Assembly (NCBI RefSeq): GCF_014269225.2
Contig: NZ_CP077097.1
Location: forward strand, 3,421,001-3,485,000
From: Pseudomonas anuradhapurensis
GTDB lineage: Bacteria; Pseudomonadota; Gammaproteobacteria; Pseudomonadales; Pseudomonadaceae
Reading direction: 5' to 3'
DNA: 64,000 nucleotides
A program made the position numbers and the translations under genes. Below the pieces are notes generated by a model that was not told the origin of the DNA, did not search any database, and saw only the letters and a program-made list of their open reading frames with translations. Shown here in pieces: positions 50,764 to 60,254 of the stretch (position 1 is its first letter; each line of letters opens with the position of its first letter).

Positions 50764-52953
50764 TCAGAAATCGATAGTGCCCGAGAACTTCACCAGCCGC
50801 GGATCGCCCTGGGTCAGGTAGCCGCCATTGGCCGAAGCCCAGTAATTCTTGTCGGTCAGGTTTTCCACGTTGACCCGCAAGGTCAGGTCTTTCTCCGCCA
50901 CTTTCAGCGTGTAGCGACCACCGATGTCGAAACGGTTCCAGGTCGGCAGGCTGACGTTGTTCGCCGCATCGACGAACTGCCCACCGGTACGTAGCATCCG
51001 CGCATTCAGCGCCAGCCCCGGCACACCCGGCACGTCCCAGTCGACACTGGCATTGAGCTGGAAGGTCGGCACACCGATGGCGTGGTTGCCGTCATTGCTG
51101 CCGTTGGCGGTGTTCTTCTGCTCCGAGCTCATGCGGGTACCACCGGCCATCAGGCGCAGGCCTTCGACGGGCTCGCCGAACAGGCTCAATTCCAGGCCTT
51201 TGTTGACCTGTTCGCCGTCGCGGATGAAGACATTGTTCAAGGTGTAGCCGTCCGACGGCTTCTCGATGCGGAACACGGCCAGGTTCGCGCCAAAGGTCTG
51301 CCGGTCAAGCTTGATACCGGCTTCAAGCTGCTTGGTCCGCCCGGGGGGGAACATCTCGCTGGCGTTGGAGACGTTGGCAGGCGCCGTTGGCCCCTGGGCG
51401 AGACCTTCGATACGGTTGGCGTACAGCGAGACGCTGTCGCTGGCTTTGAACACGACGCCGTATACCGGCGTGGTGATCGACTTGTCGTAGGGGTCGCCAC
51501 TGCGGCTGCCGTCCGTACTCGGCCGGCCAGGCGTGACAGGACCGCTGCCGTCGTAGGAATAGCTTTGCATACGCAGCTGCTGGCGGCGCACGCCGTAGGT
51601 CAGCAACAGGCGGTCGTCGAACAGGCCAACCGTGTCGGAAATCGCCAGGCTGCGGGTGCGGGTCTTGGCGGTTACCCCCGGGTCGCCCATGTCACCGCCC
51701 CAGCGGGTGACCTTCGCAGGCTTGGCTTGCTGCACGGTGTCGTAGATGTTGCTGCTGATCGGCGCATAGAAGGTGTAGGCGTTTTCCGCCTGGGCCCACA
51801 GGGTGTTCGCCCCCACGGCGATCTGGTGGCTGATTGCTCCGGTCTGCAAACGGCCATTGAGGCCGGCACTGAAGCTGCTGTTGTCTTCCCCATGGACAAT
51901 ATCGGAAGGGGTAATCGTCGCCGCGCCGCTGTTGCCGACCAGCACCGGGGTACCATAGGTGCCGTGTTCGCGGGTATGCCGTGCCCCGCCGGCCAGGTAG
52001 GCCGTCCAGCTGTCGTTCAGGTCCCATTCGCCGCGCGCCATGCCAAAGGTGTCTTCCGACTCGCTGTAGCTCCAGGCCTGGCCATAGTTGTGGCTGGCAT
52101 CCGGCGCGGTCGGCAGGCGGGTGGTGGTGCCACCCAGGCGCACCGAATTGCGCAGGTGGTTGATGCGCTGCTTCTGGTAGCCGATGTCGGTCGACAGGCG
52201 GAAGGTGTCACCGCGGTAGTCCAGGCCCGCGGTAAACAGCTTGGTGCGCTGGTCCTGGTCGTCGACCGCCGTTTCGCCTTCGCGCTGGCTGAGGTTCAGC
52301 CGCGCCCCGAAGCGGTTGTTTTCACCAAAGCGCTGGCCGATATCCAGGTGCTCGCCCATGCGGCCATCAGCGCTGATGTCCTGGGTGTAGCGGCGTGTCG
52401 GCAGGTCTTCGGCGCGCTTGGGCCGCAGGTTGACGTTGCCGCCCAGGCCGGTGCCGGTCGGGCTGACACCATTGAGAAAAGCGTTCGGCCCCTTGAACAC
52501 TTCGACCCGTTCCACGCCATCGGTGGACATCACCTGGCGCGGCAGGATGCCGTACAGGCCGTTGAAGGAAATGTCATCGCCCGCCAGCGGCAGTCCCCTG
52601 ATCACGAACACCTTGGACTGGTTGCCAAAGCCGTACGACTCGCGCACCGAAGGGTCGTTGGCCAGCACGTCGCCGATGTCTTCGGCCTGCTGGTCCTCGA
52701 TGACCTTGGCGGTGTAGCTGGTCATGGTGAAGGGCACATCCATGTAGTCCTGATCGCCCAGCACCCCCATCTGCCCGCCACGGGCAACCTGGCCACCGGC
52801 GAACGCCTCGGGTATTGCGCCTGGCCGCACCTTGAGGGCGTCGGCATTGATGTCGATAGCCTCCAGCTGGATCGGTTCGCCAGCGTGGGCCAGCAGCGGG
52901 ACGAAACAGCAGAACGCCAGCAGAGCTGGGCGTGACAGTGGCGGCGAAGGCAT
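50764..52953 (-). CDS. TonB-dependent siderophore receptor
   Basis: 729 residues. A signal peptide (MPSPPLSRPALLAFCCFVPL...) is followed by a plug domain: VIEDQQAEDIGDVLANDPSV, RGLPLAGDDISFNG, then GVERVEVFKGPNAFLNGVSP (the siderophore receptor pattern), and a 22-strand barrel ending LVKFSGTIDF. The TonB-dependent siderophore receptor group. The ATG at 52953 was chosen over a TTG at 52971. A Fur-box-like site lies just upstream, suggesting iron repression. Ligand unknown. Confidence 0.92.
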   Translation of the reverse strand: MPSPPLSRPALLAFCCFVPLLAHAGEPIQLEAIDINADALKVRPGAIPEAFAGGQVARGGQMGVLGDQDYMDVPFTMTSYTAKVIEDQQAEDIGDVLANDPSVRESYGFGNQSKVFVIRGLPLAGDDISFNGLYGILPRQVMSTDGVERVEVFKGPNAFLNGVSPTGTGLGGNVNLRPKRAEDLPTRRYTQDISADGRMGEHLDIGQRFGENNRFGARLNLSQREGETAVDDQDQRTKLFTAGLDYRGDTFRLSTDIGYQKQRINHLRNSVRLGGTTTRLPTAPDASHNYGQAWSYSESEDTFGMARGEWDLNDSWTAYLAGGARHTREHGTYGTPVLVGNSGAATITPSDIVHGEDNSSFSAGLNGRLQTGAISHQIAVGANTLWAQAENAYTFYAPISSNIYDTVQQAKPAKVTRWGGDMGDPGVTAKTRTRSLAISDTVGLFDDRLLLTYGVRRQQLRMQSYSYDGSGPVTPGRPSTDGSRSGDPYDKSITTPVYGVVFKASDSVSLYANRIEGLAQGPTAPANVSNASEMFPPGRTKQLEAGIKLDRQTFGANLAVFRIEKPSDGYTLNNVFIRDGEQVNKGLELSLFGEPVEGLRLMAGGTRMSSEQKNTANGSNDGNHAIGVPTFQLNASVDWDVPGVPGLALNARMLRTGGQFVDAANNVSLPTWNRFDIGGRYTLKVAEKDLTLRVNVENLTDKNYWASANGGYLTQGDPRLVKFSGTIDF

Positions 52954-52984
52954 GACGGATATCCGGAGCAAGATTAATGAGCTT

Positions 52985-53003
52985 GCTAATGCTAATGCTT
53001 CGC
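52985..53003 (-). promoter_or_regulatory. Fur-box-like site upstream of siderophore receptor
   Basis: On the plus strand GCTAATGCTAATGCTTCGC matches the 19-base consensus GATAATGATAATCATTATC at about 13 positions, with two TAAT hexamers in phase. It lies 32-50 bp before the receptor ATG. Confidence 0.5.
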
Positions 53004-53041
53004 AAACACATATGGCAAATGCGACCGCCCTGCCGCTCTGT

Positions 53042-54154
53042 CTAGCCCAGGTCTTCGCTTACCCGCTCCACCGCATCCACCACCTTGCGCGCCCCGGCCT
53101 GGATGGCGCTGATGGCAGTACCGGCCTGGAGCGCCAACTGCAATGCGCTGGCCGCCTCCATCCGGCTGCGCTCGACCTCGCTGACTGCCTGGCTGGCCAG
53201 GACCTGGTTACGTGCGACCACGGCATCGATCTCGGCGGTGGCCGTGCTGGTGCGCGCCGCCAGCTTGCGTACCTCATCGGCCACCACTGCAAAGCCTCGG
53301 CCCTGCTCGCCGGCACGTGCCGCCTCGATGGCCGCGTTGAGTGCCAGCAGGTTGGTCTGCGCGGCAATCCCGCCAATGGTCTGCACGATGGCGCTGATGC
53401 TGGTCGATTGCTCGCCCAGCGCACTGATGGTGACCCCCGCAGCCTGCATCTGGCGAGCCACGTCCTGCATGGTCTGCTCCATGGCGTGCATCACCGCCAC
53501 GCCTTCGCTGGCACCGGCGTCGGTGCTGCGGGAAACGTCCAGCGCCACCTGCGCGGCACGCTTGACCTCCGCCTCACGCCGCACCTGGTCAGTCACCACC
53601 GAGGCGAACTTGACCACCTTCACCAGGCGCCCCCGGGCGTCACTGACCGGGTTGTAGCTGGCTTCCAGCCAGACCTCACGGCCTTGCCGGTCCAGGCGGC
53701 AGAAGCGACCCGCCACATAACGCCCGGTATTGAGCGTCTGCCAGAACACGGCGTAGTCAGGGCTGCTGGCCTGCGCGGCGCTGCAGAACATCTGGTGATG
53801 CCTGCCCACCACCTGTTCGAGCCGATAGCCCATGGCCTCGAGAAACATCGGGTTGGCATCCAGCACAGTGCCATCGAGCCCGAACTGGATCACCGCCGTC
53901 GAACGCAGCAACGCGTCAAGCAGCGCCTGGCCCTGCTGGGCCGGGCTCGGCAGCCACTGCGCCAGCAGCTGGCCAACGGCACTGTCGGGCTCTGCGCCCA
54001 GGGCGGCAGCGCACGCCGGGTTGAGTTCCAGCACGCGGCCCTGGGCATCCAGCCTCATGAAAGGTCCCTGTTCGATCTGGGCCAGACGCTGGCGAAGGCT
54101 CAGTATTTGCGCATCGCGCTCGGCGAGCGCGGCTTTGAGGTGCCGATTGAACAT
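53042..54154 (-). CDS. Soluble PAS-PAS-MCP signalling protein (BdlA/Aer-like)
   Basis: 370 residues, no membrane segments. PAS 1 is at about 25-80 ([20 protein letters not shown]), PAS 2 at about 85-195 ([20 protein letters not shown], then [11 protein letters not shown]). The MCP signalling hairpin is at about 263-300 ([37 protein letters not shown]). The layout recalls P. aeruginosa BdlA, involved in biofilm dispersal. The C terminus is short, without a pentapeptide for CheR/CheB. It follows the EAL gene by 29 bp, so the pair is probably one operon. Confidence 0.85.
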   Translation of the reverse strand: MFNRHLKAALAERDAQILSLRQRLAQIEQGPFMRLDAQGRVLELNPACAAALGAEPDSAVGQLLAQWLPSPAQQGQALLDALLRSTAVIQFGLDGTVLDANPMFLEAMGYRLEQVVGRHHQMFCSAAQASSPDYAVFWQTLNTGRYVAGRFCRLDRQGREVWLEASYNPVSDARGRLVKVVKFASVVTDQVRREAEVKRAAQVALDVSRSTDAGASEGVAVMHAMEQTMQDVARQMQAAGVTISALGEQSTSISAIVQTIGGIAAQTNLLALNAAIEAARAGEQGRGFAVVADEVRKLAARTSTATAEIDAVVARNQVLASQAVSEVERSRMEAASALQLALQAGTAISAIQAGARKVVDAVERVSEDLG

Positions 54155-54183
54155 GGAAGTACCTGCGTAATGACAAGATGTGA

Positions 54184-55965
54184 TCAGGCCAACGGGCCCG
54201 CCAACCGGGTGCGGCAGTACCACTGCCGGAACACCTCGACCGGCATTGGCCTGGCGATGTGGTAGCCCTGCGCCTCGGCACAGCCCCAATCCTTGGCCTG
54301 GGCAAGCTGCTCGGCCGTTTCGATACCCTCGGCGGCCACCTGATAACCCAGGCTGCTGGCCAGGCTGACGACCGACTGCACCAGCAAGGCCTCCTTGCCA
54401 CCACGCGCGGACCGCTGCACAAGGCTTCTGTCCAGTTTGACCAGCGAGGCCGGAAGGCGAGTGAGGTAGGCCCAGTTGCTGTAACCGGTACCGAAGTCGT
54501 CGATGGCGACAGCAATGCCGGCCTGGCCGGCGCGTTGCAATTGCTGGTGCACCTCTTCGGGCTGCTCCATCAGCACACTTTCGGTGAACTCCAGCTGTAC
54601 GCGGCCCGGCGCGACCGCCTGGCGTTGCAGTTCGGCCAGCAAGGTGTCCATGAACGTCGCGCTTTCCAGGTCTCGCGCGGTGACGTTGAAGCTGACGCTG
54701 AAATCCAGGCCGCGGGTGCACTGCAGGATGCGCAGCACGGCACGCATTACCCAGAGGCTGAGGTTGGCCATCAGCGCGGTTTGTTCTGCCAGCGGGATGA
54801 ACTCGCCGGGCGAAACGTCACCCAGCAGCGGGTGGCGCCAACGCAACAAGGCCTCGGCAGAGCGACACTCGCCGCTGGGCAGCTCGACCCGCGGCTGCAG
54901 GTGCAGGCTCAGTTCATCCTCGCTGTGCAACGCCTGCGCCAGCGATGTGAGCAACATGAACGCACGACGTTGGGCCGCGTCCACCTCGGTCTGGTACCAG
55001 GCATGCCGCCCCGCACTGCGCCGTGCCGTGTCGGCAGCGGCCACGGCGCGGCGCAGCCACTCCAGGCTGTTGCGCTCATCCTCCAGCGGGGTGATGGGCG
55101 CGATGCCGATGCCTGCGTCGAGCAGCACGGGTATCTGGTGACACTGGGCTGGCGCCTGGAGCGCCTGGAGGATGCGCTGGCAAAGCGGCAGGACAGCAGC
55201 GGCATCCTCGAGCAGCACGGCGAACCGGGTGGGGCTGATCTTGTACAACGACAAGCCGCTTTGCAGCTGGCTGGCGATGCGCGACTTGGCCTGCAAGGTC
55301 AAGTCATGGGCAAAGTTGTACCCCAGCCCGCGAATCAGCTCGCTCAGCGCCTCTGCCGACATGATGTCGACGGCCAGCAGTGTCATCGACTGGCCGCGAT
55401 CCAGCCCCGCGCCGACGTCACATTCGAGCTTCAGGCGGTTGAACAGCCCTGTGGCCTGGTCGTGGAAGTTGTTGCGGCGCATGCCGGCGATGATCTGCAT
55501 GGCCATGTCGGCGAAGGCCAGCAGCATCCCGCGCTGAGCGTCGTCCAGCGCTGCGCGCGGTGCGGTGTCGATGATGCAGAAACTGCCAATCGCCACCCGC
55601 TGCTCGACCCGTAGCGGCGCACCGCAGTAGTAGCGAATGCCCGGTTCACCGGTCACCAGCGGGTTGTCCGCGAAGCGCGGGTCGGCAGCAGCGTCGAGTA
55701 TCTCCAGCGGCTGCGCCTGCAAGATGGTGTGGGCACAGAACGATACGTCCCTGGCCGTGCCCGGTGTCTGCAGGCCAGCACGGGCGGTGAACCATTGCTG
55801 ACATTCACCGACAATCGAAACCAGGCAGATGGGTGCGGAAAAGTAATGCCGGGCCAGCTCTACCAGCGCACGCAATTCACTGCTCTGCTCCTGATGCTGC
55901 ACGCACCATTCGGCAACTGTGGCCAGGCGCTCGTGCTCGTTGCTCGGAACGGGCGCAACCTTCAT
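54184..55965 (-). CDS. GAF - degenerate GGDEF - EAL protein, likely c-di-GMP phosphodiesterase
   Basis: 593 residues. GAF at about 25-160 (the [11 protein letters not shown] pattern). A GGDEF-like domain spans about 170-320, but the active site reads [14 protein letters not shown], with SPTRF (244-248) in place of GGDEF, so it should not synthesise c-di-GMP. The EAL domain (about 345-590) keeps EALLRW (Glu371), [18 protein letters not shown] (489-496), KLD (Lys510) and EGIET (Glu546), consistent with active phosphodiesterase. The first gene of a pair with the PAS-MCP protein; likely feeds c-di-GMP turnover into the same response. Confidence 0.9.
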   Translation of the reverse strand: MKVAPVPSNEHERLATVAEWCVQHQEQSSELRALVELARHYFSAPICLVSIVGECQQWFTARAGLQTPGTARDVSFCAHTILQAQPLEILDAAADPRFADNPLVTGEPGIRYYCGAPLRVEQRVAIGSFCIIDTAPRAALDDAQRGMLLAFADMAMQIIAGMRRNNFHDQATGLFNRLKLECDVGAGLDRGQSMTLLAVDIMSAEALSELIRGLGYNFAHDLTLQAKSRIASQLQSGLSLYKISPTRFAVLLEDAAAVLPLCQRILQALQAPAQCHQIPVLLDAGIGIAPITPLEDERNSLEWLRRAVAAADTARRSAGRHAWYQTEVDAAQRRAFMLLTSLAQALHSEDELSLHLQPRVELPSGECRSAEALLRWRHPLLGDVSPGEFIPLAEQTALMANLSLWVMRAVLRILQCTRGLDFSVSFNVTARDLESATFMDTLLAELQRQAVAPGRVQLEFTESVLMEQPEEVHQQLQRAGQAGIAVAIDDFGTGYSNWAYLTRLPASLVKLDRSLVQRSARGGKEALLVQSVVSLASSLGYQVAAEGIETAEQLAQAKDWGCAEAQGYHIARPMPVEVFRQWYCRTRLAGPLA

Positions 55966-56028
55966 GTCGTTTCACCTGTCCCACAGGGGGAGCCAAGAAA
56001 GTAATAGCACTACGCTACACCCAATATG

Positions 56029-56054
56029 TGTACAAGACAAAGTAATTGTACAAG
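56029..56054. promoter_or_regulatory. Direct repeat TGTACAAG pair in divergent spacer
   Basis: TGTACAAG at 56029-56036 and again at 56047-56054, an 18-bp period; the second copy is inside the palindrome TTGTACAA. It lies between the divergent EAL and aminotransferase-fusion genes, a plausible site for a regulator such as the LysR encoded at 59186. Confidence 0.35.
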
Positions 56055-56114
56055 TTTTGTATAGGTTTCGTGACCGCCGGCGATGGGGATCATTGTGCAG
56101 TCATCAGAAAAATT

Positions 56115-56127
56115 GACGATTATCGTC
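56115..56127. promoter_or_regulatory. Short palindrome upstream of aminotransferase fusion
   Basis: GACGATTATCGTC, a perfect 5-bp inverted repeat around TTA, about 65 bp before the fusion gene start. Regulator unknown. Confidence 0.3.
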
Positions 56128-56192
56128 TTTCATCATCAATCAAAACCCGCATAAATTTTCTACCGCCCTCTTTCAGCGAACACGGTAGAGCC

Positions 56193-59123
56193 ATGCCCAC
56201 CCAGCCAGTAACGCCCGCTTCCTCCGTCATTGACATCCTGGCCCAGCGTTCCAGCCTGCCGAACCCGGCGCTCGACCCATGCCAGGCCAGCGATCTGTTG
56301 CTGGCCCATTACGGAATTGCCGGCGAACTGTCGGCCATGGGCAGCCAGCAGGACCTGAACCTGCGGGTCGATACAGCCCAAGGCAGGTACGTGCTCAAGG
56401 CGTGCCACGGCAGCTATGCACGGGTCGAGCTTGAAGCCCAGCATGCAGCGCTGGCTTACCTGCGCGAACAGGGCCTGCCGGTACCGGCCGTGCGCGCAGC
56501 CAATGATGGCCAGGCCTTGCTGGAAGTGGACGTGAACGGCCAGGCGCTGCGCATTCGCCTGCTCGACTACGTCGAAGGCCAGCCGCTGACCCGCCTCGGG
56601 CATATGCCGGCGTACCTGATGGCCGAGCTGGGCGGCCTCTGCGCCAGGCTGGACAAAGCCCTCGCCGGCTTCGACCACCCAGGCCTGTCGCGCACCCTGC
56701 AATGGGACCCGCAACACGCCCAGGCGCTGATCCACCACCTGTTGCCGGTACTGTCCGACCCGGCACGACGCGCGCGTGTCGAACAGGCCACCAGCGTGGC
56801 AGCCGCGCATCTGGCCCCGCTCGCCGCGCACCTGCCGATCCAGGCCGTGCACCTGGACATCACTGACGACAACTCGGTCTGGGCCCGCGACGCCGCGCGC
56901 CAATGGCAGCTGCAGGGCGTGATCGATTTCGGCGACCTGCTGCGCACCTGGCGTATCGCCGACCTGTCGGTAACCTGCGCCGCGCTGCTGCACCACGCCG
57001 AGGGCGACCCGCTGCGCATCCTGCCGGCCGTGCGTGCCTATCACGCGCTCAACCCACTGGGTGAAGCCGAGCTACGCGCCCTGTGGCCACTGGTGGTCAA
57101 CCGCGCCGCCGTGTTAGTGCTCAGCAGCGAGCAGCAGCTCAGCGTCGGCCCGGGCAACCAGTACATCCGCGCCAACATCGCCCATGAATGGGAGATCTTC
57201 GACACCGCCACTGCCGTGCCTTTCGCGCTGATGGAAATGGCCATCCTGCAAGCAGCGGGGCTGCAACCTGCCACGCCGGACCTGGGCACCTGCGCGCTCC
57301 TGCTCCCGGAGCTGAATGAACAGCCCGTCACGCGCGTAGACCTCGGCGTGCTCAGCGTGCATTACCAGGCGGGCAACTGGGAGCAACCGGGCTTCGACCA
57401 GCACCTGCTGAGCGCGCAGCCAGCCCCGGCCTGCAGCCTGCACGGGCAGTATCGCCTGTCGCAAACCCATATCGACCGCCCCGAAGAGCCCGCCACCTGC
57501 GCCCTCGGCGTCGAATTGCATGTGCCCAATGGCAGCCTGGTGCAGGCACCAGAAGCCGGCACCTGGCAGCGCCATGGCGACAGCCGTGGCTGCCTGCGCA
57601 GCGCGCATTGGAGCTTGTGGCTGCAAGGCCTGGAAGGCGCCCCCGCCGATGGCCAGGTCGTGGAAAAAGGCCAGTCGCTGGGTAGCAGCTGTGGCTTCCT
57701 CAGCGTGCAGCTGTGCCTGGACAGCAGCATTCAGCCGCCGTTCTTCGCCACCCCGTCGCATGCCCCGGCCTGGCTGGCCCTGTGCCCGTCGCCGGCGGCG
57801 CTGCTGGGCTTCGACTGCGATGCCGAACCGCTGCCGGACCCGCAGGCCCTGCTGGCCCGCCGCGACGCCAGCTTCGCCCGCTCGCAGAAGCACTACTACG
57901 CGCAACCGCCGCACATCGAGCGCGGCTGGCGCAACTACCTGATCGACATGCAGGGCCGCTCGTACCTGGACATGCTCAACAACGTCGCCGTGCTGGGCCA
58001 CGGCCACCCGCGCATGGTCGCCGAATCGGCGCGGCAGTGGTCGCTGCTGAACACCAACTCGCGCTTTCATTATGCGGCCATCAGCGAGTTCTCCGAACGC
58101 CTGCTGGCGCTGGCACCCGCAGGCTTCGACCGGGTGTTCATGGTCAACAGCGGCACCGAAGCCAACGACCTGGCCATTCGCCTGGCCTGGGCCTACAGCG
58201 GCGGGCGCGACATGCTCAGCGTGCTGGAGGCCTACCATGGCTGGTCGGTGGCCACCGATGCCATCTCCACTTCGATCGCCGACAACCCGCAGGCCCTGGA
58301 AACCCGCCCGGACTGGGTGCACCCGGTGGAAGCGCCGAACACCTTCCGCGGCCGCTTCCGCGGTGCCGACAGCGCCGCGCAGTACCTGCGCGATGTCGAC
58401 GCCAAGCTGGCCGACCTCGACGCCCGTGGCCGCCAACTGGCAGGCATCATCTGCGAGCCGGTATATGGCAACGCCGGGGGCATCGCGTTGCCGGCCGGTT
58501 ACCTGCGCGAGGCCTATGCCAAAGTCCGCGCCCGCGGCGGGGTATGCATTGCCGACGAAGTACAGGTCGGTTATGGCCGCCTGGGCGAATACTTCTGGGG
58601 CTTCGAGGAACAGGGCGTGGTGCCCGATATCATCACCATGGCCAAGGGCATGGGCAACGGCCAGCCGCTTGGCGTGGTCATCACCCGCCGCGAAATTGCC
58701 GAAGCCCTGGAGGCCGAAGGCTACTTCTTCTCCTCGGCCGGCGGCAGCCCGGTCAGCTGCCGCATCGGCATGGCGGTGCTGGACGTGATGCAGGAGGAAG
58801 GCCTGTGGGACAACGCCCGCGACACCGGGCGCTACTTCAAGGCACGCCTGCAAGCGTTGGTGGACAAGCACCCGCTGGCTGGCGCGGCGCATGGCTCGGG
58901 CTTCTACCTGGGGCTGGAGCTGGTGCGCGACCGCGACACGCTCGAACCGGCCACCGAGGAAACCGCGGCGCTGTGCGACCGCCTGCGTGACCTGGGCATT
59001 TTCATGCAGCCGACCGGCGATTACCTGAACATCCTCAAGATCAAGCCACCGATGTGCACTACCCGGGCAAGCGTCGACTACTTCGTCGACAGCATTGACC
59101 GGGTGCTGGGCGAAGGCCTGTAG
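56193..59123 (+). CDS. Kinase-like / M23-like / class III aminotransferase fusion
   Basis: 976 residues in three parts. Residues about 30-350 form an APH/choline-kinase-like fold, with the catalytic-loop motif HLDITDDN (220-227) and IDFGD (244-248), the usual HxDxxxxN and DFG-type motifs. Residues about 380-540 resemble an M23 beta-sheet module (LGVELHVPNGSLVQAPEAG), but the HxxxD metal motif is lost. Residues about 560-976 form a PLP aminotransferase (NSGTEANDLAI, IADEVQVGYGR with Asp788, TMAKGMGNGQPLG with Lys818). The aminotransferase part resembles ethanolamine-phosphate phospho-lyase-type enzymes. Substrate unknown; a kinase then transaminase or lyase on one amino-alcohol is an inference. 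Confidence 0.85.
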   Translation: MPTQPVTPASSVIDILAQRSSLPNPALDPCQASDLLLAHYGIAGELSAMGSQQDLNLRVDTAQGRYVLKACHGSYARVELEAQHAALAYLREQGLPVPAVRAANDGQALLEVDVNGQALRIRLLDYVEGQPLTRLGHMPAYLMAELGGLCARLDKALAGFDHPGLSRTLQWDPQHAQALIHHLLPVLSDPARRARVEQATSVAAAHLAPLAAHLPIQAVHLDITDDNSVWARDAARQWQLQGVIDFGDLLRTWRIADLSVTCAALLHHAEGDPLRILPAVRAYHALNPLGEAELRALWPLVVNRAAVLVLSSEQQLSVGPGNQYIRANIAHEWEIFDTATAVPFALMEMAILQAAGLQPATPDLGTCALLLPELNEQPVTRVDLGVLSVHYQAGNWEQPGFDQHLLSAQPAPACSLHGQYRLSQTHIDRPEEPATCALGVELHVPNGSLVQAPEAGTWQRHGDSRGCLRSAHWSLWLQGLEGAPADGQVVEKGQSLGSSCGFLSVQLCLDSSIQPPFFATPSHAPAWLALCPSPAALLGFDCDAEPLPDPQALLARRDASFARSQKHYYAQPPHIERGWRNYLIDMQGRSYLDMLNNVAVLGHGHPRMVAESARQWSLLNTNSRFHYAAISEFSERLLALAPAGFDRVFMVNSGTEANDLAIRLAWAYSGGRDMLSVLEAYHGWSVATDAISTSIADNPQALETRPDWVHPVEAPNTFRGRFRGADSAAQYLRDVDAKLADLDARGRQLAGIICEPVYGNAGGIALPAGYLREAYAKVRARGGVCIADEVQVGYGRLGEYFWGFEEQGVVPDIITMAKGMGNGQPLGVVITRREIAEALEAEGYFFSSAGGSPVSCRIGMAVLDVMQEEGLWDNARDTGRYFKARLQALVDKHPLAGAAHGSGFYLGLELVRDRDTLEPATEETAALCDRLRDLGIFMQPTGDYLNILKIKPPMCTTRASVDYFVDSIDRVLGEGL

Positions 59124-59185
59124 GGGGCTGTCAAGCGGGCCGGCGAAAAGTCATAATTTCCGGCCCGATCATCAGGTTTGCCGCC

Positions 59186-60091
59186 ATGGCCTTCAGCAGT
59201 GATTCCCTGGCTATCTTCCTCGCCGTGCTGGAGGCGGGTTCGTTCTCCGCCGCCGCGCGCAAGCTGGGGCGCGTGCCTTCCGCCGTGAGCATGGCGATCG
59301 CCCAGCTCGAGGCCGAGCTCGACCTGGTGCTGTTCGACCGGGCCACGCGCAAGGCCTTGCCCACCAGTGCCGCCCTGGCATTGGAGCCCCAGGCCAGGCA
59401 GGTGATGTGCCAGCTCAACCTGCTCGATGCGCAGGCCCTGCAGTTGCACAAGGGCCTGGAAAAACGCCTGACCATTGCCATGGCGCCCGAGTTGCAGACC
59501 GGCCGCTGGAGCCAGCCACTGGAAATCCTCGCCGAGGAATTCCCCAGCCTGGAAATCGAGGTGCGCTCGGCCACCCAGACCGAAGCCATTCGCCTACTGC
59601 ATGACGGCAGCGTGCAACTGGCGCTGGTGTTCGAACGTCCCGGCATCGACGAGCGCGAGTCGTTCCTGGAGGCTGGCAGCCAACTGCTGGTGGCAGTCGC
59701 TTCACCGCGCCATCCGGCCGGGCAGAACAGCGCCACACCGCTGCCTGAAGAGGTATTCGCCGAACAACGGCAGATCATCGTGGCCTCGGGCAAGGCTACC
59801 GGCTCGGACCCACGCATGGTGCTGTCGCGGCGCATCTGGCTGACCGACAGCTACCTGGCCACGCTGGACCTGGTGCAGTCCGGGCTGGGCTGGGCCTACC
59901 TGCCGCAGCCGCTAGTGGAACCGCTGATTGCTTCGGGTGCGTTGGCAGAAGTGCGCTTCGACAACATGGCCAGCCGCTTGCGCCTGTGGGTCGATATCAT
60001 CTGGGTCAAGCCGCGCCCGCTGGGGCTGGGTGCGCGGCGCTACCTGGAGGTCATGCGCCAGCTGTTCGAGAAGGAGCCGCCGCGGGCCTGA
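59186..60091 (+). CDS. LysR-family transcriptional regulator
   Basis: 301 residues with an N-terminal winged HTH (FLAVLEAGSFSAAARKLGRV, PSAVSMAIAQLEAEL) and a type 2 effector-binding domain (LTIAMAPELQTGRWSQPLEI...). It lies 62 bp downstream of the fusion gene on the same strand. Likely local regulator of the fusion gene or divergent neighbours; effector unknown. Confidence 0.9.
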   Translation: MAFSSDSLAIFLAVLEAGSFSAAARKLGRVPSAVSMAIAQLEAELDLVLFDRATRKALPTSAALALEPQARQVMCQLNLLDAQALQLHKGLEKRLTIAMAPELQTGRWSQPLEILAEEFPSLEIEVRSATQTEAIRLLHDGSVQLALVFERPGIDERESFLEAGSQLLVAVASPRHPAGQNSATPLPEEVFAEQRQIIVASGKATGSDPRMVLSRRIWLTDSYLATLDLVQSGLGWAYLPQPLVEPLIASGALAEVRFDNMASRLRLWVDIIWVKPRPLGLGARRYLEVMRQLFEKEPPRA

Positions 60092-60254
60092 TTCTGCTTG
60101 CTCGCCCAGGCCCCAAGCATCCGATAATGCAAGGAGCGAAACTTCCTACAAGCTTTCGCGAAGCCGAAACCTCCCCTGCGAATTGATTCCTCGCTAGTGT
60201 TCTGCCCTCCCAGCGGACGCCATTCAAGGTGCACTAGCCGAAAAGGAATTTTCC

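Noticed and set aside
54155..54721. Upstream extension of the PAS-MCP gene
   Set aside because: It runs antisense-like through the end of the EAL gene in another frame; MFNRHLK at 54154 has its own ribosome site.
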